Shown here: in pieces, positions 48,303-57,145 of the stretch
Layout: each line of letters opens with the position of its first letter
Numbering within the stretch: position 1 is the first letter of the stretch
Source of the DNA: Chitinimonas koreensis
Lineage (GTDB): Bacteria; Pseudomonadota; Gammaproteobacteria; Burkholderiales; Chitinimonadaceae
DNA length: 64,000 bases
Assembly: GCF_014353015.1 (NCBI RefSeq)
Contig: NZ_CP060704.1
Span: forward strand, 4,613,001-4,677,000
Direction of reading: 5' to 3'
Made by a program: the position numbers and the translations under genes
The notes under the pieces: generated by a model
Told to the model about the DNA's origin: nothing
Seen by the model: only the letters and a program-made list of their open reading frames with translations
The model's database searches: none

Positions 48303-48538
48303 GGCCGGCTCGGGATGCGTGAAGGGCAATCGGCGAGTTTACCGGAGTTGGTTGGCCGCAGTGAAACCGGCCTTGCAGACTGCTGACAAGACAGGACAGG
48401 AGCACGGCCGGGACGGGTGGCGGCTCCGCGCCGCGGCCATCCCGGCAGGAAATGCGGCGGCCGCCGCGGGGGCCTCCGCGACGGCAGATCGCCCGGCCGG
48501 AATTCGGCCGGGCGATCAAGCGGGCCGCGACTGCAGGA

Positions 48539-49018
48539 TCAGGCCCAGCTGAAGGTTCCGGTCCCGCCGAAGGCCCCGACCTGGATGCTCAGGCCGCCGC
48601 CGACCAGGACCCCGACGACCGCGCCGTTTTTCCAGAACGCGATTTCGGTGTGTACCGGGTTGGTCTGGAACGCAAAGCTCACCTCGCCGATCAATTCCTC
48701 CGGCGACGCCATGTTGCCGGCCAGCCATACCGCTCCGCCGCCCAGCCCCACGCCCCAGACGTCGGCCTTGAAGACCACCTTCTTGCCGTTGTCGAAATTC
48801 AGGGTCGGATTCGAATAGATCCAGGAGTGGATGAAAGCCGAGGCGATGGCGAACATGCCCGTGGCATTGAGGAAGGAGCCTAGCTCCTTGGCGGCTTCGG
48901 AAACCGTACCGGCGGCCCTGGCCTGGTTGGACAAGGCGGTCAGTTGCTGCTTCTCGGCCAGCGCCTTGCGGGCGGTTTCCTGCGCTTGGACGATCTGTTC
49001 CTGCGTGGGTGTGGACAT
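48539..49018 (-). CDS. VapA-like (R. equi virulence-associated protein family) protein
   Basis: 159 residues behind an excellent ribosome-binding site (AGGAGGAACAA ATG). The N-terminal half is helical and polar (QEQIVQAQETARKALAEKQQ) without a signal peptide. The C-terminal half (about 85-159) has the glycine-rich beta-barrel pattern of the Vap family: FKADVWGVGLGGGAVWLAGN, VSFAFQTNPVHTEIAFWKNG, and the end VGGGLSIQVGAFGGTGTFSW. Rhodococcus Vap proteins alter host phagosomes; homologues in other bacteria and fungi are of unknown role. Assignment is by pattern only. It interrupts the usual uvrA / MFS-ssb neighbourhood. Confidence 0.65.
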   Translation of the reverse strand: MSTPTQEQIVQAQETARKALAEKQQLTALSNQARAAGTVSEAAKELGSFLNATGMFAIASAFIHSWIYSNPTLNFDNGKKVVFKADVWGVGLGGGAVWLAGNMASPEELIGEVSFAFQTNPVHTEIAFWKNGAVVGVLVGGGLSIQVGAFGGTGTFSWA

Positions 49019-49240
49019 TTGTTCCTCCTGGCTTGCAATCTGGTTGAAGTATCTGAAAAGAACGAGGCGGCGCCTGGAGCGCCGCCGCTTCAAGCTTAGA
49101 AACAGGTTCCTGGCCCGATCAACCTGACAGAGTTACATGCCGAATGCCGGCCGGACCGCAGGATCGGCGGCGGCAACGGCATCCACGGCCAGCTTTGCTA
49201 AAATCCCGCCTTTCCTCGCCAATCCTCCTCCCGGAACCGG

Positions 49241-50674
49241 ATGTCCCCGCTCGAACTCCGCGCCTCTGCCGGCCTGGCCGGCCTCTATGCCCTGCGCATG
49301 CTCGGCATGTTCCTGCTGCTGCCGGTGTTCGCGCTGTATGCCCGCCATCTGCCCGGCGGCGACGACCACACCCTGGTCGGCCTCGCCTTCGGCATCTACG
49401 GCCTCACCCAGGCCTGCCTGCAGCTGCCGCTGGGCATGCTGTCGGACCGCATCGGCCGCAAGCCGGTGATCTACGCCGGCCTCGCGCTGCTGGCGCTGGG
49501 CAGCGTGATCGCCGCCACCGCGCACGACCTGGTCTGGATCGCCATCGGCCGCGCCATCCAGGGCGCCGGCGCGATCTCGGCCGCGATCACCGCGCTGCTG
49601 GCCGACCTGACGCGCGAGGAGAACCGCACCAAGGCGATGGCCATGATCGGCGGCTCGATCGGCGCCACCTTCGCCGTCTCGCTGGTGCTGGCGCCGAGCC
49701 TGGCGCAGTGGATCGGCCTGTCGGGCATCTTCTGGCTGATCGCCGGGCTGTCGCTGGCCGCCATCGTCGGCGTCTGGCAGATCATTCCCGATCCGTCGCA
49801 GAGCCGGTTCCATTCGGACGCCGAAGCCAATCCCAAGCGGCTCGGCGACGTGCTGCGCGACGGCCAGCTCTTGCGGCTGAACTACGGGGTGTTCGCGCTG
49901 CACGCGGCGCAGATGGCGCTGTTCGTCACCCTGCCGCTGGTGCTGGAGCAGGCGGCCGGGCTGTCGGCGGCCGAGCACTGGAAGGTCTACCTGCCGGTGA
50001 TGGCGGCCGGCTTCGTGCTGATGGTGCCGGCGGTGATCGTCGGCGAGACCCGCAACAAGCTCAAGCAGGTGTTCCTCGGCGCGGTGCTGCTGATGCTGGC
50101 GGCCCAGCTCGGCATGGCGGCGCGGCTCGACACGCTGCCGGTCATCCTTGGCTGGCTGGCGCTGTACTTCATCGCCTTCAACGTGCTCGAGGCGACCCAG
50201 CCCAGCCTGATCTCCAAGATCGCGCCGGCCGACGCCAAGGGCACCGCGATGGGCGTCTACAACACCACCCAGGCGCTCGGCTTCGCTGTCGGTTCAGCGG
50301 TCGGCGGCTGGCTCTACCACCGTGCCGGCACGCTGCCGGTGCACCTGTTCTGCGCCGCGCTGATCGGCGTCTGGGCGCTGGTCACGCTGGGCCTGAAGCC
50401 GCCCATGCCGGTCCGGACGATGATGTACCATATCGACGATGCGCTGCTCAGCGGTAACACTGAGCTAGGCGGCGACGCCGAGCCGGGCGGCAAGGCCGCA
50501 GGGCCGGGCGACGCCACCGAGCTGGCCCGCCGGCTCGGCAGCCTGGCCGGCGTGCGCGAGGCGGTGGTGATCGCCGAGGAAGGCGTGGCCTACCTCAAGG
50601 TGCTGCGCGAAGGCTGGGACGAAGCCGGCGCGCGGCGCCTCCTGGGCCTGCCGCAGACCGCCCCGGACGCCTGA
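49241..50674 (+). CDS. MFS transporter, YajR-like
   Basis: 477 residues. Twelve membrane segments in two halves, with the MFS signature GMLSDRIGRKPVIYAGLALL after segment 2 and GVYNTTQALGFAVGSAVGGW in the second half. A C-terminal cytosolic domain of about 60 residues (ELARRLGSLAGVREAVVIAE, then EGVAYLKVL) resembles the ferredoxin-like YAM domain of E. coli YajR. Substrate unknown. It lies 77 bases before ssb and next to uvrA, an arrangement common in Betaproteobacteria. Confidence 0.9.
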   Translation: MSPLELRASAGLAGLYALRMLGMFLLLPVFALYARHLPGGDDHTLVGLAFGIYGLTQACLQLPLGMLSDRIGRKPVIYAGLALLALGSVIAATAHDLVWIAIGRAIQGAGAISAAITALLADLTREENRTKAMAMIGGSIGATFAVSLVLAPSLAQWIGLSGIFWLIAGLSLAAIVGVWQIIPDPSQSRFHSDAEANPKRLGDVLRDGQLLRLNYGVFALHAAQMALFVTLPLVLEQAAGLSAAEHWKVYLPVMAAGFVLMVPAVIVGETRNKLKQVFLGAVLLMLAAQLGMAARLDTLPVILGWLALYFIAFNVLEATQPSLISKIAPADAKGTAMGVYNTTQALGFAVGSAVGGWLYHRAGTLPVHLFCAALIGVWALVTLGLKPPMPVRTMMYHIDDALLSGNTELGGDAEPGGKAAGPGDATELARRLGSLAGVREAVVIAEEGVAYLKVLREGWDEAGARRLLGLPQTAPDA

Positions 50675-50751
50675 TCCCCCGCATTCCCCCAATTTGCCGC
50701 GAGGCTGCGCACGACGCAGCCCCGCCCGACCCCGAACCGGAGAATTACCCC

Positions 50752-51294
50752 ATGGCATCGCTCAACAAAGTCCTGCTCATCGGCAACCTGGGACGCGACC
50801 CCGAAATGCGCTACATGCCCGACGGCGCCGCCATCTGCAATTTCAGCATCGCCACCACCGAGACCTGGAAGGACAAGAACAGCGGTCAGAAGCAGGAAAA
50901 GACCGAGTGGCACAATATCGTGATGTACCGCCGCCTGGCCGAGATCGCCGGCCAGTACCTGAAGAAGGGCAGCTCGGTCTACATCGAGGGCCGCCTGCAG
51001 ACGCGCAAGTGGCAGGACAAGAACACCGGGCAGGACCGCTACACCACCGAGATCCTGGCCGACGAGATGAAGATGCTGGGCGGCCGCGCCGGCAGCGGCA
51101 TGGGCGGCGGCAACGCCGACTACGACCAGTCGCCGCCGAGCTACGGCGGTGGCAACGACTCGCCGGCTCCGGCCCCGCGCGGCGGCGGCATGGGTGGCGG
51201 GATGGGCGGCGGCAACCAAGGCGGCGGCCAATCGCGGCCGGCGCCGCAGAAGCCGCAGAGCTTCGACGATTTCGAGGACGACATCCCGTTCTGA
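50752..51294 (+). CDS. ssb: Single-stranded DNA-binding protein
   Basis: 180 residues. OB-fold (about 1-110): SLNKVLLIGNLGRDPEMRYM, EKTEWHNIVMYRRLAEIAGQ, and YIEGRLQTRKWQDKNTGQDR. A glycine-rich linker (GGGMGGGMGGGNQGGG) leads to the acidic tip DFEDDIPF that recruits partner proteins. Essential for replication and repair. Followed by a strong terminator. Confidence 0.97.
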   Translation: MASLNKVLLIGNLGRDPEMRYMPDGAAICNFSIATTETWKDKNSGQKQEKTEWHNIVMYRRLAEIAGQYLKKGSSVYIEGRLQTRKWQDKNTGQDRYTTEILADEMKMLGGRAGSGMGGGNADYDQSPPSYGGGNDSPAPAPRGGGMGGGMGGGNQGGGQSRPAPQKPQSFDDFEDDIPF

Positions 51295-51328
51295 TCGCGT
51301 ACCGGCCGGCTACGCGCCGGACAAAGGA

Positions 51329-51356
51329 AACGCCCTGCATCCACAGGGCGTTTTTC
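51329..51356 (+). terminator. Terminator of ssb
   Basis: aacgccctg / cagggcgtt stem, short loop and a run of five Ts, 35 bases past the ssb stop. Confidence 0.9.
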
Positions 51357-51424
51357 GTTTGCGGGCAAGCCTGCTGGCGTTCCGGCCACGAACAGGCGAC
51401 GCCGCGACGGATCCGGCGCCGGCC

Positions 51425-51712
51425 CTATCGCTTGAGGATCTGGTCGCAGTGGCCGCCGATCGATTCGGCCGCCATGGCGCTGGTGCCGCCCTTGGCGGCC
51501 TGCATGCATTCGGCGAATGCGTCCTCCTTCGTCCTGGGCCGCTCGCACAGGCCCTTCAATCTCGCGTTTTCCTCGATCAGCACCTGGTTCTGCCTGATCA
51601 GGTGATCGACACGTTCCCGATCCGACAAGGGCGCCGTCGGCTGGTCGGCAGCCATGGCGATCGCGGACAGCAAAGCGGTTCCCGCAGCGAATGCGGCGAT
51701 GGTGGTTTTCAT
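51425..51712 (-). CDS. Small secreted protein, function unknown
   Basis: 95 residues. Signal peptide MKTTIAAFAAGTALLSAIAM, cut after AMA. The mature part has a helical segment (RERVDHLIRQNQVLIEENAR) and three cysteines (KGLCERP, FAECMQ, HCDQILKR). No family recognised. Follows the DUF2306-like gene in the same direction. Confidence 0.7.
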   Translation of the reverse strand: MKTTIAAFAAGTALLSAIAMAADQPTAPLSDRERVDHLIRQNQVLIEENARLKGLCERPRTKEDAFAECMQAAKGGTSAMAAESIGGHCDQILKR

Positions 51713-51777
51713 GGCGTCGTCTTTCGGTTTGGACTTCGAGGCGGACTCGGGATGAATGCGCCGGGGATGCGAGCCGA

Positions 51778-52524
51778 TCAGACCAGGGCTCGCGATTGCA
51801 CCGTTGCGCTGCGCATGCGCCACGATTTCCAGGCCAGGCGCAGCAGCCAGGACAGCATGCACAGCAGCGGCAGGACGACCGGCAGGAAGAGCCAGGCCGA
51901 CTCGCGCAGATAGGCGGGAAAGACCTGCGGCTGGCCGAGGAAGAGCGAGCCGGAGGCGAAGAACAGCGCCGCGCACATCCGCCACAGGTGGCGCGCGATG
52001 CGCGCGGCGCCGGTATACCCCTTGCGCACGATCGCGCCGAGATCGTCGAGGCTGGCGACGGTGCCCAATACCAGGAACAGGTAGAACGACTGGACCGGCG
52101 CCCCGTCGACCGTGCCGGTCGGGCTCGCCTTGGCCAGTTGGACCAGCATCGCGCCCGCGATCGCGGTCGCCGCGGCGATGGCCAGGCCCAGCAGGTCGAG
52201 CGGACCGGTGCCGCGCCGGCGGCGCCTGAGGGTCAGCCAGCCGCTGACGACCAGGTACAGCGAGAACAGGCCGGCGACGAAGTTGGGCCGCTGGCCGTCG
52301 TCCAGGAAGGGCGCCACGCCGGCGCCGATCGCGAAGGCGACGCTCATCGAGGCGAAGAACACGCGGCCGCAGAGGCGATGCAGGCGGCCGCCCTTGGGCA
52401 GCAGCAGCACCAGCGTGCCGGCGGCGATGCCCACGGTACCGCCGGCGATATGCAGCCAGAGCAGGGCGTCGGCGGCCAGGTGCGCCAGGAACGGCGCATC
52501 CGGGCCGAATGCGAGGGTGGACAT
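51778..52524 (-). CDS. DUF2306-like multi-span membrane protein
   Basis: 248 residues with seven or eight hydrophobic segments. Start LWLHIAGGTVGIAAGTLVLL followed by GGRLHRLCGRVFFASM, the histidine-containing pattern of the DUF2306 / YozB-like group; further segments include FVAGLFSLYLVVSGW and FLPVVLPLLCMLSWLL. Conserved histidines in the first and later segments suggest haem or metal binding but this is not shown. Possibly in an operon with the small regulator and coiled-coil protein upstream. Confidence 0.75.
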   Translation of the reverse strand: MSTLAFGPDAPFLAHLAADALLWLHIAGGTVGIAAGTLVLLLPKGGRLHRLCGRVFFASMSVAFAIGAGVAPFLDDGQRPNFVAGLFSLYLVVSGWLTLRRRRRGTGPLDLLGLAIAAATAIAGAMLVQLAKASPTGTVDGAPVQSFYLFLVLGTVASLDDLGAIVRKGYTGAARIARHLWRMCAALFFASGSLFLGQPQVFPAYLRESAWLFLPVVLPLLCMLSWLLRLAWKSWRMRSATVQSRALV

Positions 52525-52567
52525 GAGGATCGGTCTTTCGTCGAACTGAGTGAACCGCCGGCCGCGC

Positions 52568-52825
52568 CTACTCGACCGCCTTGAGGATCTGCTCGATGGC
52601 CAGCAGCCGCGCCCGCACGTCGGCGAGATTCGCGTCGATGGACGCCACCACGGCCGCGGTCTCGCGCTGCGCCGCCAGGGCCTGTTCCGCCAGCTGGCGG
52701 TGGGCCTCGTCGTGGCCGAAGCGCAGCTTCGCCTGCTGGACCGCGGACAGGTAGCGCATGCCGAACACCAGCAGGACCGTCAGCAGCGGCAGGCAGATCG
52801 TTAACAGGTAAATGCTCACGTCCAT
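52568..52825 (-). CDS. Small membrane protein with coiled coil
   Basis: 85 residues: one membrane segment (SIYLLTICLPLLTVLLVFGM), then a helical cytoplasmic part (QLAEQALAAQRETAAVVASI, then DANLADVRARLLAIEQIL) with heptad-like spacing. It starts eight bases after the winged-helix regulator gene, so the two are surely co-transcribed and may act together. No domain name assigned. Confidence 0.78.
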   Translation of the reverse strand: MDVSIYLLTICLPLLTVLLVFGMRYLSAVQQAKLRFGHDEAHRQLAEQALAAQRETAAVVASIDANLADVRARLLAIEQILKAVE

Positions 52826-52833
52826 GGGGACCT

Positions 52834-53163
52834 CTACGTGTCTGCGTTGGGAAGGGATTGCGCCGCCTCGGCGATGGCGGCCGGCGTCAGTTCGACGTCG
52901 AATTCGACGACTTCGAAGAAATTGAGCGCCTTGCCGTCCTGCGACAGCTCGAGCCGGCTGACGACCAGGCCGGCCTCTTCGAGCTTCTGCAGATGCAGGT
53001 GCAGCAGGGGCCGGCTGATGCCGATCTCGCGGGCGAGCTGGCTGACGTAGTTGCGCCCGCGCGATTTCAGCGCCGCGATGATCTTCAGCCGATGCGGATT
53101 GGCCAGCGCGGCCAGCATCGCGAGCAACTGATCGCCGGCCGGGTGCTGTTTCTTCTCTGTCAT
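52834..53163 (-). CDS. ArsR-like winged-helix regulator
   Basis: 109 residues. Helix-turn-helix region LLAMLAALANPHRLKIIAAL and NYVSQLAREIGISRPLLHLH, then the wing LVVSRLELSQDGKALNFFEV. No metal-binding cysteines of the ArsR/SmtB type are visible, so the signal is probably not a metal. Start MTEKKQHPAGD at 53161-53163. First gene of a small operon with a membrane coiled-coil protein. Confidence 0.87.
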   Translation of the reverse strand: MTEKKQHPAGDQLLAMLAALANPHRLKIIAALKSRGRNYVSQLAREIGISRPLLHLHLQKLEEAGLVVSRLELSQDGKALNFFEVVEFDVELTPAAIAEAAQSLPNADT

Positions 53164-53245
53164 GTGTAAACAATATCTGACACGTGACATGAAATCAAGC
53201 GGGCCGAACGGATCGAAATCCCGGCCGGGCTGGCCGGGCGATATG

Positions 53246-53274
53246 AAAAAGGCGGGGCCATCGGCCCCGCCTTG
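53246..53274 (-). terminator. Terminator of the helicase operon
   Basis: On the minus strand aaggcggggccgatggccccgcc followed by TTTTT; ten-base stem. It lies about 100 bases past the helicase stop. Confidence 0.88.
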
Positions 53275-53374
53275 CGTTCATGCACTGCCTGATTCGTTCT
53301 CGCCCCGCTCGTTCACGCATTACGCCCCGACGCGCCCCCGTTCGCATGCCGGAGCGCGATAGGCGGATGCCGCA

Positions 53375-55540
53375 TCAGGCCGCCTCGCCATCCTCGCGGT
53401 TCAACCGCGCGACCAGCGCGCTGAAGGCGGCCCGGCCGCGGCCGTCGTCCGGCGCCCTGGCGACGACGGCCGGTTCGACCGGCGCCGCGGGCTGCGCCGC
53501 CGGCAGGGCCGCCGCCTTCGCCTTGCCCCGCATCTGTTCGACGAAGCCGCAGGGCGCCTTGTCCCTGGCATGCAGCACGATCAGCGCCTGGCGCGCCCGC
53601 GTCACCGCGACGTACCACAGGTTGCGCTCGGTGATCGCCAGCTCGCGCGAATCTTCGAACGGGTTGGCCAGGTCCGGCCCGACCGGCACCACGTCGGCCG
53701 AGGCATCGCCGACGATCACCAGGTCGCGCTCCATGCCCTTGATGCGCAGGAAGGTCGACAGCGTCAGGCTGCCCGAGCGCCGCGCCGCCTGCTCGCTCGA
53801 CGAGACGGTGGCGTGGGCGGCGACGTACAGCGCGGCCAGCGCCTGCAGGCTGTCCGCCCGGCCGGCCACGAAGGCTTCGAGCGCCTCGAGCACGCTCAGC
53901 AGCTCGTGCTGTTGCGAAGGATCGAGGTTGTCGGCGACCAGCAGCTTGCGCAGCTCGAGCCGCTGCAGCAGCGCCTCGAGCTGCACCGCGCCGGCCTCGG
54001 CCGGCTTGCGCCCGCCCGCGGCCGTCGCCTGCTCGTCCAGCCAGGCCAGGACCCGCTCCAGCCGGCGGTCGACCTCCTCGCTCACCGGCGACAGCCGGGC
54101 GGCGCTGCGCAGCGTCAGCCGGCCGAATTCCAGGCCCAGGCCGGCGCAGGGCTGCTGCCGCACCAGCTCGTCGCGCGAGGCCTGCTGCGCCTCCTGCGGC
54201 CACAGCGGGAACAGCAGCGCGGCGGCGGCGCAGATCAGTTCGGCGCGCAGCTTGGGCGTGCAGCCGTCGAGCAGGCCGGCCGGCATGAACAGCAGGCCCA
54301 TCAGCCCCATGATCAGCGGCTCGTGCGCCACCGAGCGGTGGCCGACCATGGTGTAGGGCTGGCCGCGCTCGACCAGCGCGAACTCGCTGGCCAGCGCCTC
54401 GGCGCGGCTGCGCCACAGCACGGCGACGGTCCAGCCGGGCTCGCTCTTGCGCGCATTGGCCAGCAGCGTGCAGAGGTCGGCCGGGCCGCCGCTCGGCCGT
54501 ACCGAGAAACGGGTGCGGTGCGCCGCTTCCGAGCGGAAGAAGGTGGCGGCGTCGCCCTCGAAGGCCAGCGGCCGCAGCCGCCGCGCCAGCGCCTCGCCGA
54601 AGCGGTGGCTGGCCGACAGCGGCATGGCGGTCACGCCGGCGAGCAGCGCCGGCAGATCGTCGCTCAGCACCGTGCTGCTGGCGCCGGTATGGCTCAGCAC
54701 GCACTGGTGGCGGTCGGCCACCAGCACGGTGCGGCCGCTGCTGCGGCGGGTCAGCAGCACCGCCTCGAGCAGCGCAGGGTTCAGGTCGTTCGCCTCGTCG
54801 ACCAGCAGCGCGTCGAAACGCACCAGGGCGCGGCGAGAATCGGGCTCCAGGCTGCGGATGCGGATCAGCTCGTTGGGCACGTCGTGGAAGGTATGGAAAC
54901 CCAGCCGCTCGCGGCAGCGCTCGAAGGCGATCAGGCAGGCCACCACCGCGACCGGCTGCTGCAGGCGTTCGGCCAGCCATTCGAGATCGGGCTGCTCGTC
55001 GGATTCCAGCAGGCCGGCCAGGTCCACCCGGCGCTCGCCCTTGATGCGGCCGATCGCCAGGTGCAGCGACTGCAGGTTGGCCGGGCTCGGGTGCGGCAGG
55101 TCGATCTCGTCGCCGAGCTGCTGGCGGGCCAGTTCGATCGACTCGCGCAGCACGTCCTGCAGCTCGCCGTCGCGGTCGGTCACCAGCCTGAGCCGCTCGG
55201 TCGCCGAGAAGCCGCCGCGGATGCAGTCCTGCAGCCGCGACAGGCAGACCGCGTGGATGGTGCGCGCCTGCGGCAGCGCGGTGCCGTGCGCGCGGCCGAG
55301 CGCGGACAGCAGGTCGTTCAGGTGGCCGGCCGCGGTGTTCGACACGGTGACCACGCCGATCCGCTCCGGCGCGATGCCCGACTGCACCAGCGCGAGCGCC
55401 AGGTGGGCCAGCAGCGTGGTCTTGCCGCTGCCGGCGATCGCATCGACCAGCACTGCGGCGTCGGGCCGCGCCAGCACGGCGTCGACGATCGCGCGCTTCT
55501 CGGCGGTGAGGCCGGACGGCTGCAGCACGGTCTCGCTCAT
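53375..55540 (-). CDS. UvrD/Rep-superfamily 1 helicase-like protein
   Basis: 721 residues. SF1 motifs are visible: Walker A AIAGSGKTTLLAHLALAL, motif Ib-like TIHAVCLSRL, motif II LLVDEANDLNPAL (DEAN rather than DEQD), motif III VLVADRHQCVLSHTG, motif IV LSASHRFGEALARRL, and motif VI WYVAVTRARQALIVLH. The family unwinds DNA in repair, and close relatives occur in phage-defence pairs. It overlaps the upstream DeoR gene by four bases, so a regulator controls or accompanies it. No nuclease domain or partner nuclease gene is adjacent. Confidence 0.85.
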   Translation of the reverse strand: MSETVLQPSGLTAEKRAIVDAVLARPDAAVLVDAIAGSGKTTLLAHLALALVQSGIAPERIGVVTVSNTAAGHLNDLLSALGRAHGTALPQARTIHAVCLSRLQDCIRGGFSATERLRLVTDRDGELQDVLRESIELARQQLGDEIDLPHPSPANLQSLHLAIGRIKGERRVDLAGLLESDEQPDLEWLAERLQQPVAVVACLIAFERCRERLGFHTFHDVPNELIRIRSLEPDSRRALVRFDALLVDEANDLNPALLEAVLLTRRSSGRTVLVADRHQCVLSHTGASSTVLSDDLPALLAGVTAMPLSASHRFGEALARRLRPLAFEGDAATFFRSEAAHRTRFSVRPSGGPADLCTLLANARKSEPGWTVAVLWRSRAEALASEFALVERGQPYTMVGHRSVAHEPLIMGLMGLLFMPAGLLDGCTPKLRAELICAAAALLFPLWPQEAQQASRDELVRQQPCAGLGLEFGRLTLRSAARLSPVSEEVDRRLERVLAWLDEQATAAGGRKPAEAGAVQLEALLQRLELRKLLVADNLDPSQQHELLSVLEALEAFVAGRADSLQALAALYVAAHATVSSSEQAARRSGSLTLSTFLRIKGMERDLVIVGDASADVVPVGPDLANPFEDSRELAITERNLWYVAVTRARQALIVLHARDKAPCGFVEQMRGKAKAAALPAAQPAAPVEPAVVARAPDDGRGRAAFSALVARLNREDGEAA

Positions 55541-56298
55541 GCCGCGCTCCCCGGCTCGGCCTCGATCACCCGCAGCGCCGGATATTGCGCCGGCAGCCAG
55601 GCCGGGCAACAGTCGGTGACGATGCTGTCGAAATCGGCCAGCGGCGCGACGAAATGCGGCGCGACCTGCTCGAACTTGGTCTCGTCGGCCAGCAGGATGC
55701 CGCGCGCGGCGCGGGCCAGCATGGCGGCCTTGAGCCGCGCGTCGGATTCCTCGGTCGAGCTGACGCCGAGCCGCGAATGCAGCGCGCAGGCGCCGATGAA
55801 GGCCAGGTCGGCGCGGTGGGCCTCGACCTGGGCCAGCGCGGCGGCGCCGGCCAGGTGGCGCTCGCCCGGCACCCAGCGGCCGCCGCAGACGATCAGCTCG
55901 ACGCCGGCGCGCTCGCTCAGCGCCAGCGCCACGTCGAGCGAATTGGTGATCACCCTGAGCGGCGCGACGTCGAGCGCGCGCACCAGCTCGAGCGTGGTGC
56001 CGCCGGCGTCGACGAACAGCGTCTGGTGCGGCTCGACCAGCCGCGCGGCGGCGGCGCCGATGCTGGCCTTGGCGGCCCGCCGCACGCCGGCGCGCACCGG
56101 GTAGGTCATCTGGGTGATGGCGAGCGAGACCGCGCCGCCGTGGGTCTTCTGCAGGAAGCCCTGGTCGGCCAGCGCCTTGAGGTCGCGCCGCACCGTGTCT
56201 TCCGACACGGCCAGCGCGGCGGCGAGCAGGCCGACTTCGACCCGGCCGTCGCGGGTCAGGGCATCGAGGATGGATTGGCGGCGTTCGGAGGCAAACAT
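55537..56298 (-). CDS. DeoR-family transcriptional regulator
   Basis: 253 residues. N-terminal DeoR helix-turn-helix: ASERRQSILDALTRDGRVEV and AVSEDTVRRDLKALADQGFL, then KTHGGAV. The C-terminal DeoRC sensor binds sugar phosphates: LFVDAGGTTLELVRAL, VITNSLDVALAL, VCGG and FIGACALHSRLGVSSTEESD, ILLADETKF. Normal length. No sugar catabolic gene is adjacent; instead a helicase follows with a four-base overlap. Confidence 0.93.
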   Translation of the reverse strand: MFASERRQSILDALTRDGRVEVGLLAAALAVSEDTVRRDLKALADQGFLQKTHGGAVSLAITQMTYPVRAGVRRAAKASIGAAAARLVEPHQTLFVDAGGTTLELVRALDVAPLRVITNSLDVALALSERAGVELIVCGGRWVPGERHLAGAAALAQVEAHRADLAFIGACALHSRLGVSSTEESDARLKAAMLARAARGILLADETKFEQVAPHFVAPLADFDSIVTDCCPAWLPAQYPALRVIEAEPGSAA

Positions 56299-56436
56299 GG
56301 CGGCAAGTATAGCGCGCGGCGATGGTTTGCGTTTTTGTGCAATATATTGCCGACTCATGCGGGAATTAATTGCAGACTTCGGCACGAAGGCGCACGATAC
56401 CGTCAACGCAAGCGAGGGCCGGCAAGGAGGCAGACG

Positions 56437-56820
56437 ATGCGCATCGAGCATGTGGCGATCTGGGTGGACGACCTGGAAGGCATGAAGCAGTTCTACACGC
56501 GCGCCTTCGAGGGCACGGCCAGCGAGCGCTACGACAATCCGGCGCGCGGCTTCTCGTCCTACTTCGTCTATTACGACGGCAGCGCGCGGCTGGAGCTGAT
56601 GCGGATGCCCGGCATCGCGGCCGACGAGACGCGACGGCAGCTGCGCGGGCTGAGCCACCTGGCCTTCGCCGCCGGCTCGGCGCGCGCGGTGGAGGAGCTG
56701 ACCGAGCGGCTGGTGGGCGGCGGCGCGCCGCTGCTGTCGGCGCCGCGGTTGACCGGCGACGGTTATTACGAGAGCGTGGTGCTCGATCCCGAGGGCAACC
56801 GGATCGAGATCACCATCTAG
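56437..56820 (+). CDS. VOC-family (glyoxalase-like) protein
   Basis: 127 residues. Paired beta-alpha-beta-beta-beta units: MRIEHVAIWVDDLEGMKQFY, then GSARLELMRMP; LSHLAFAAGSARAVEELTER, and VVLDPEGNRIEITI. Metal ligands at the expected places are H5, E54-like and E at the end (IEI). Could be a lyase, a dioxygenase-like enzyme or a drug-binding protein. aaggagg precedes the ATG (56437). Divergent from the DeoR gene. Confidence 0.88.
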   Translation: MRIEHVAIWVDDLEGMKQFYTRAFEGTASERYDNPARGFSSYFVYYDGSARLELMRMPGIAADETRRQLRGLSHLAFAAGSARAVEELTERLVGGGAPLLSAPRLTGDGYYESVVLDPEGNRIEITI

Positions 56821-56858
56821 GCGCCCTTCCCTCTTCCACCCCACGCAGGAACACGTCC

Positions 56859-57116
56859 ATGCAGGACACCGCAACCCTGGTCGGCATGATCGCCGGCCTG
56901 TGCACCACCGCCGCCTTCGTCCCGCAGGTGGTCCGCATCGTGAAGACGCGCCATACCGCCGACCTGTCGCTGGCGATGTACGCGATCTTCGTCGCCGGCA
57001 CGCTGCTGTGGCTGGCCTATGGCTTGATGATCGGCTCGCTGCCGGTGGTGATCTACAACCTGCTGACCAGTTTGCTGGCCGGTGCGGTACTGGTGATGAA
57101 ATTACGCTTCGGGTGA
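56859..57116 (+). CDS. SemiSWEET-type sugar transporter
   Basis: 85 residues, three membrane segments of a MtN3/PQ-loop unit: LVGMIAGLCTTAAFVPQVVR with the PQ motif, KTRHTADLSLAMYAIFVAGT and YGLMIGSLPVVIYNLLTSLL. Functions as a dimer that lets sugars cross the membrane down their gradient. 38 bases behind the VOC gene, probably one transcript. Confidence 0.9.
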   Translation: MQDTATLVGMIAGLCTTAAFVPQVVRIVKTRHTADLSLAMYAIFVAGTLLWLAYGLMIGSLPVVIYNLLTSLLAGAVLVMKLRFG

Positions 57117-57145
57117 TCGCTGGCACGGCGGGCAATCTGATTGAT

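Noticed and set aside
48303..48420. LexA (SOS) box upstream of uvrA
   Set aside because: ctgctgacaagacag is one base short of the CTG-N10-CAG spacing; not convincing.
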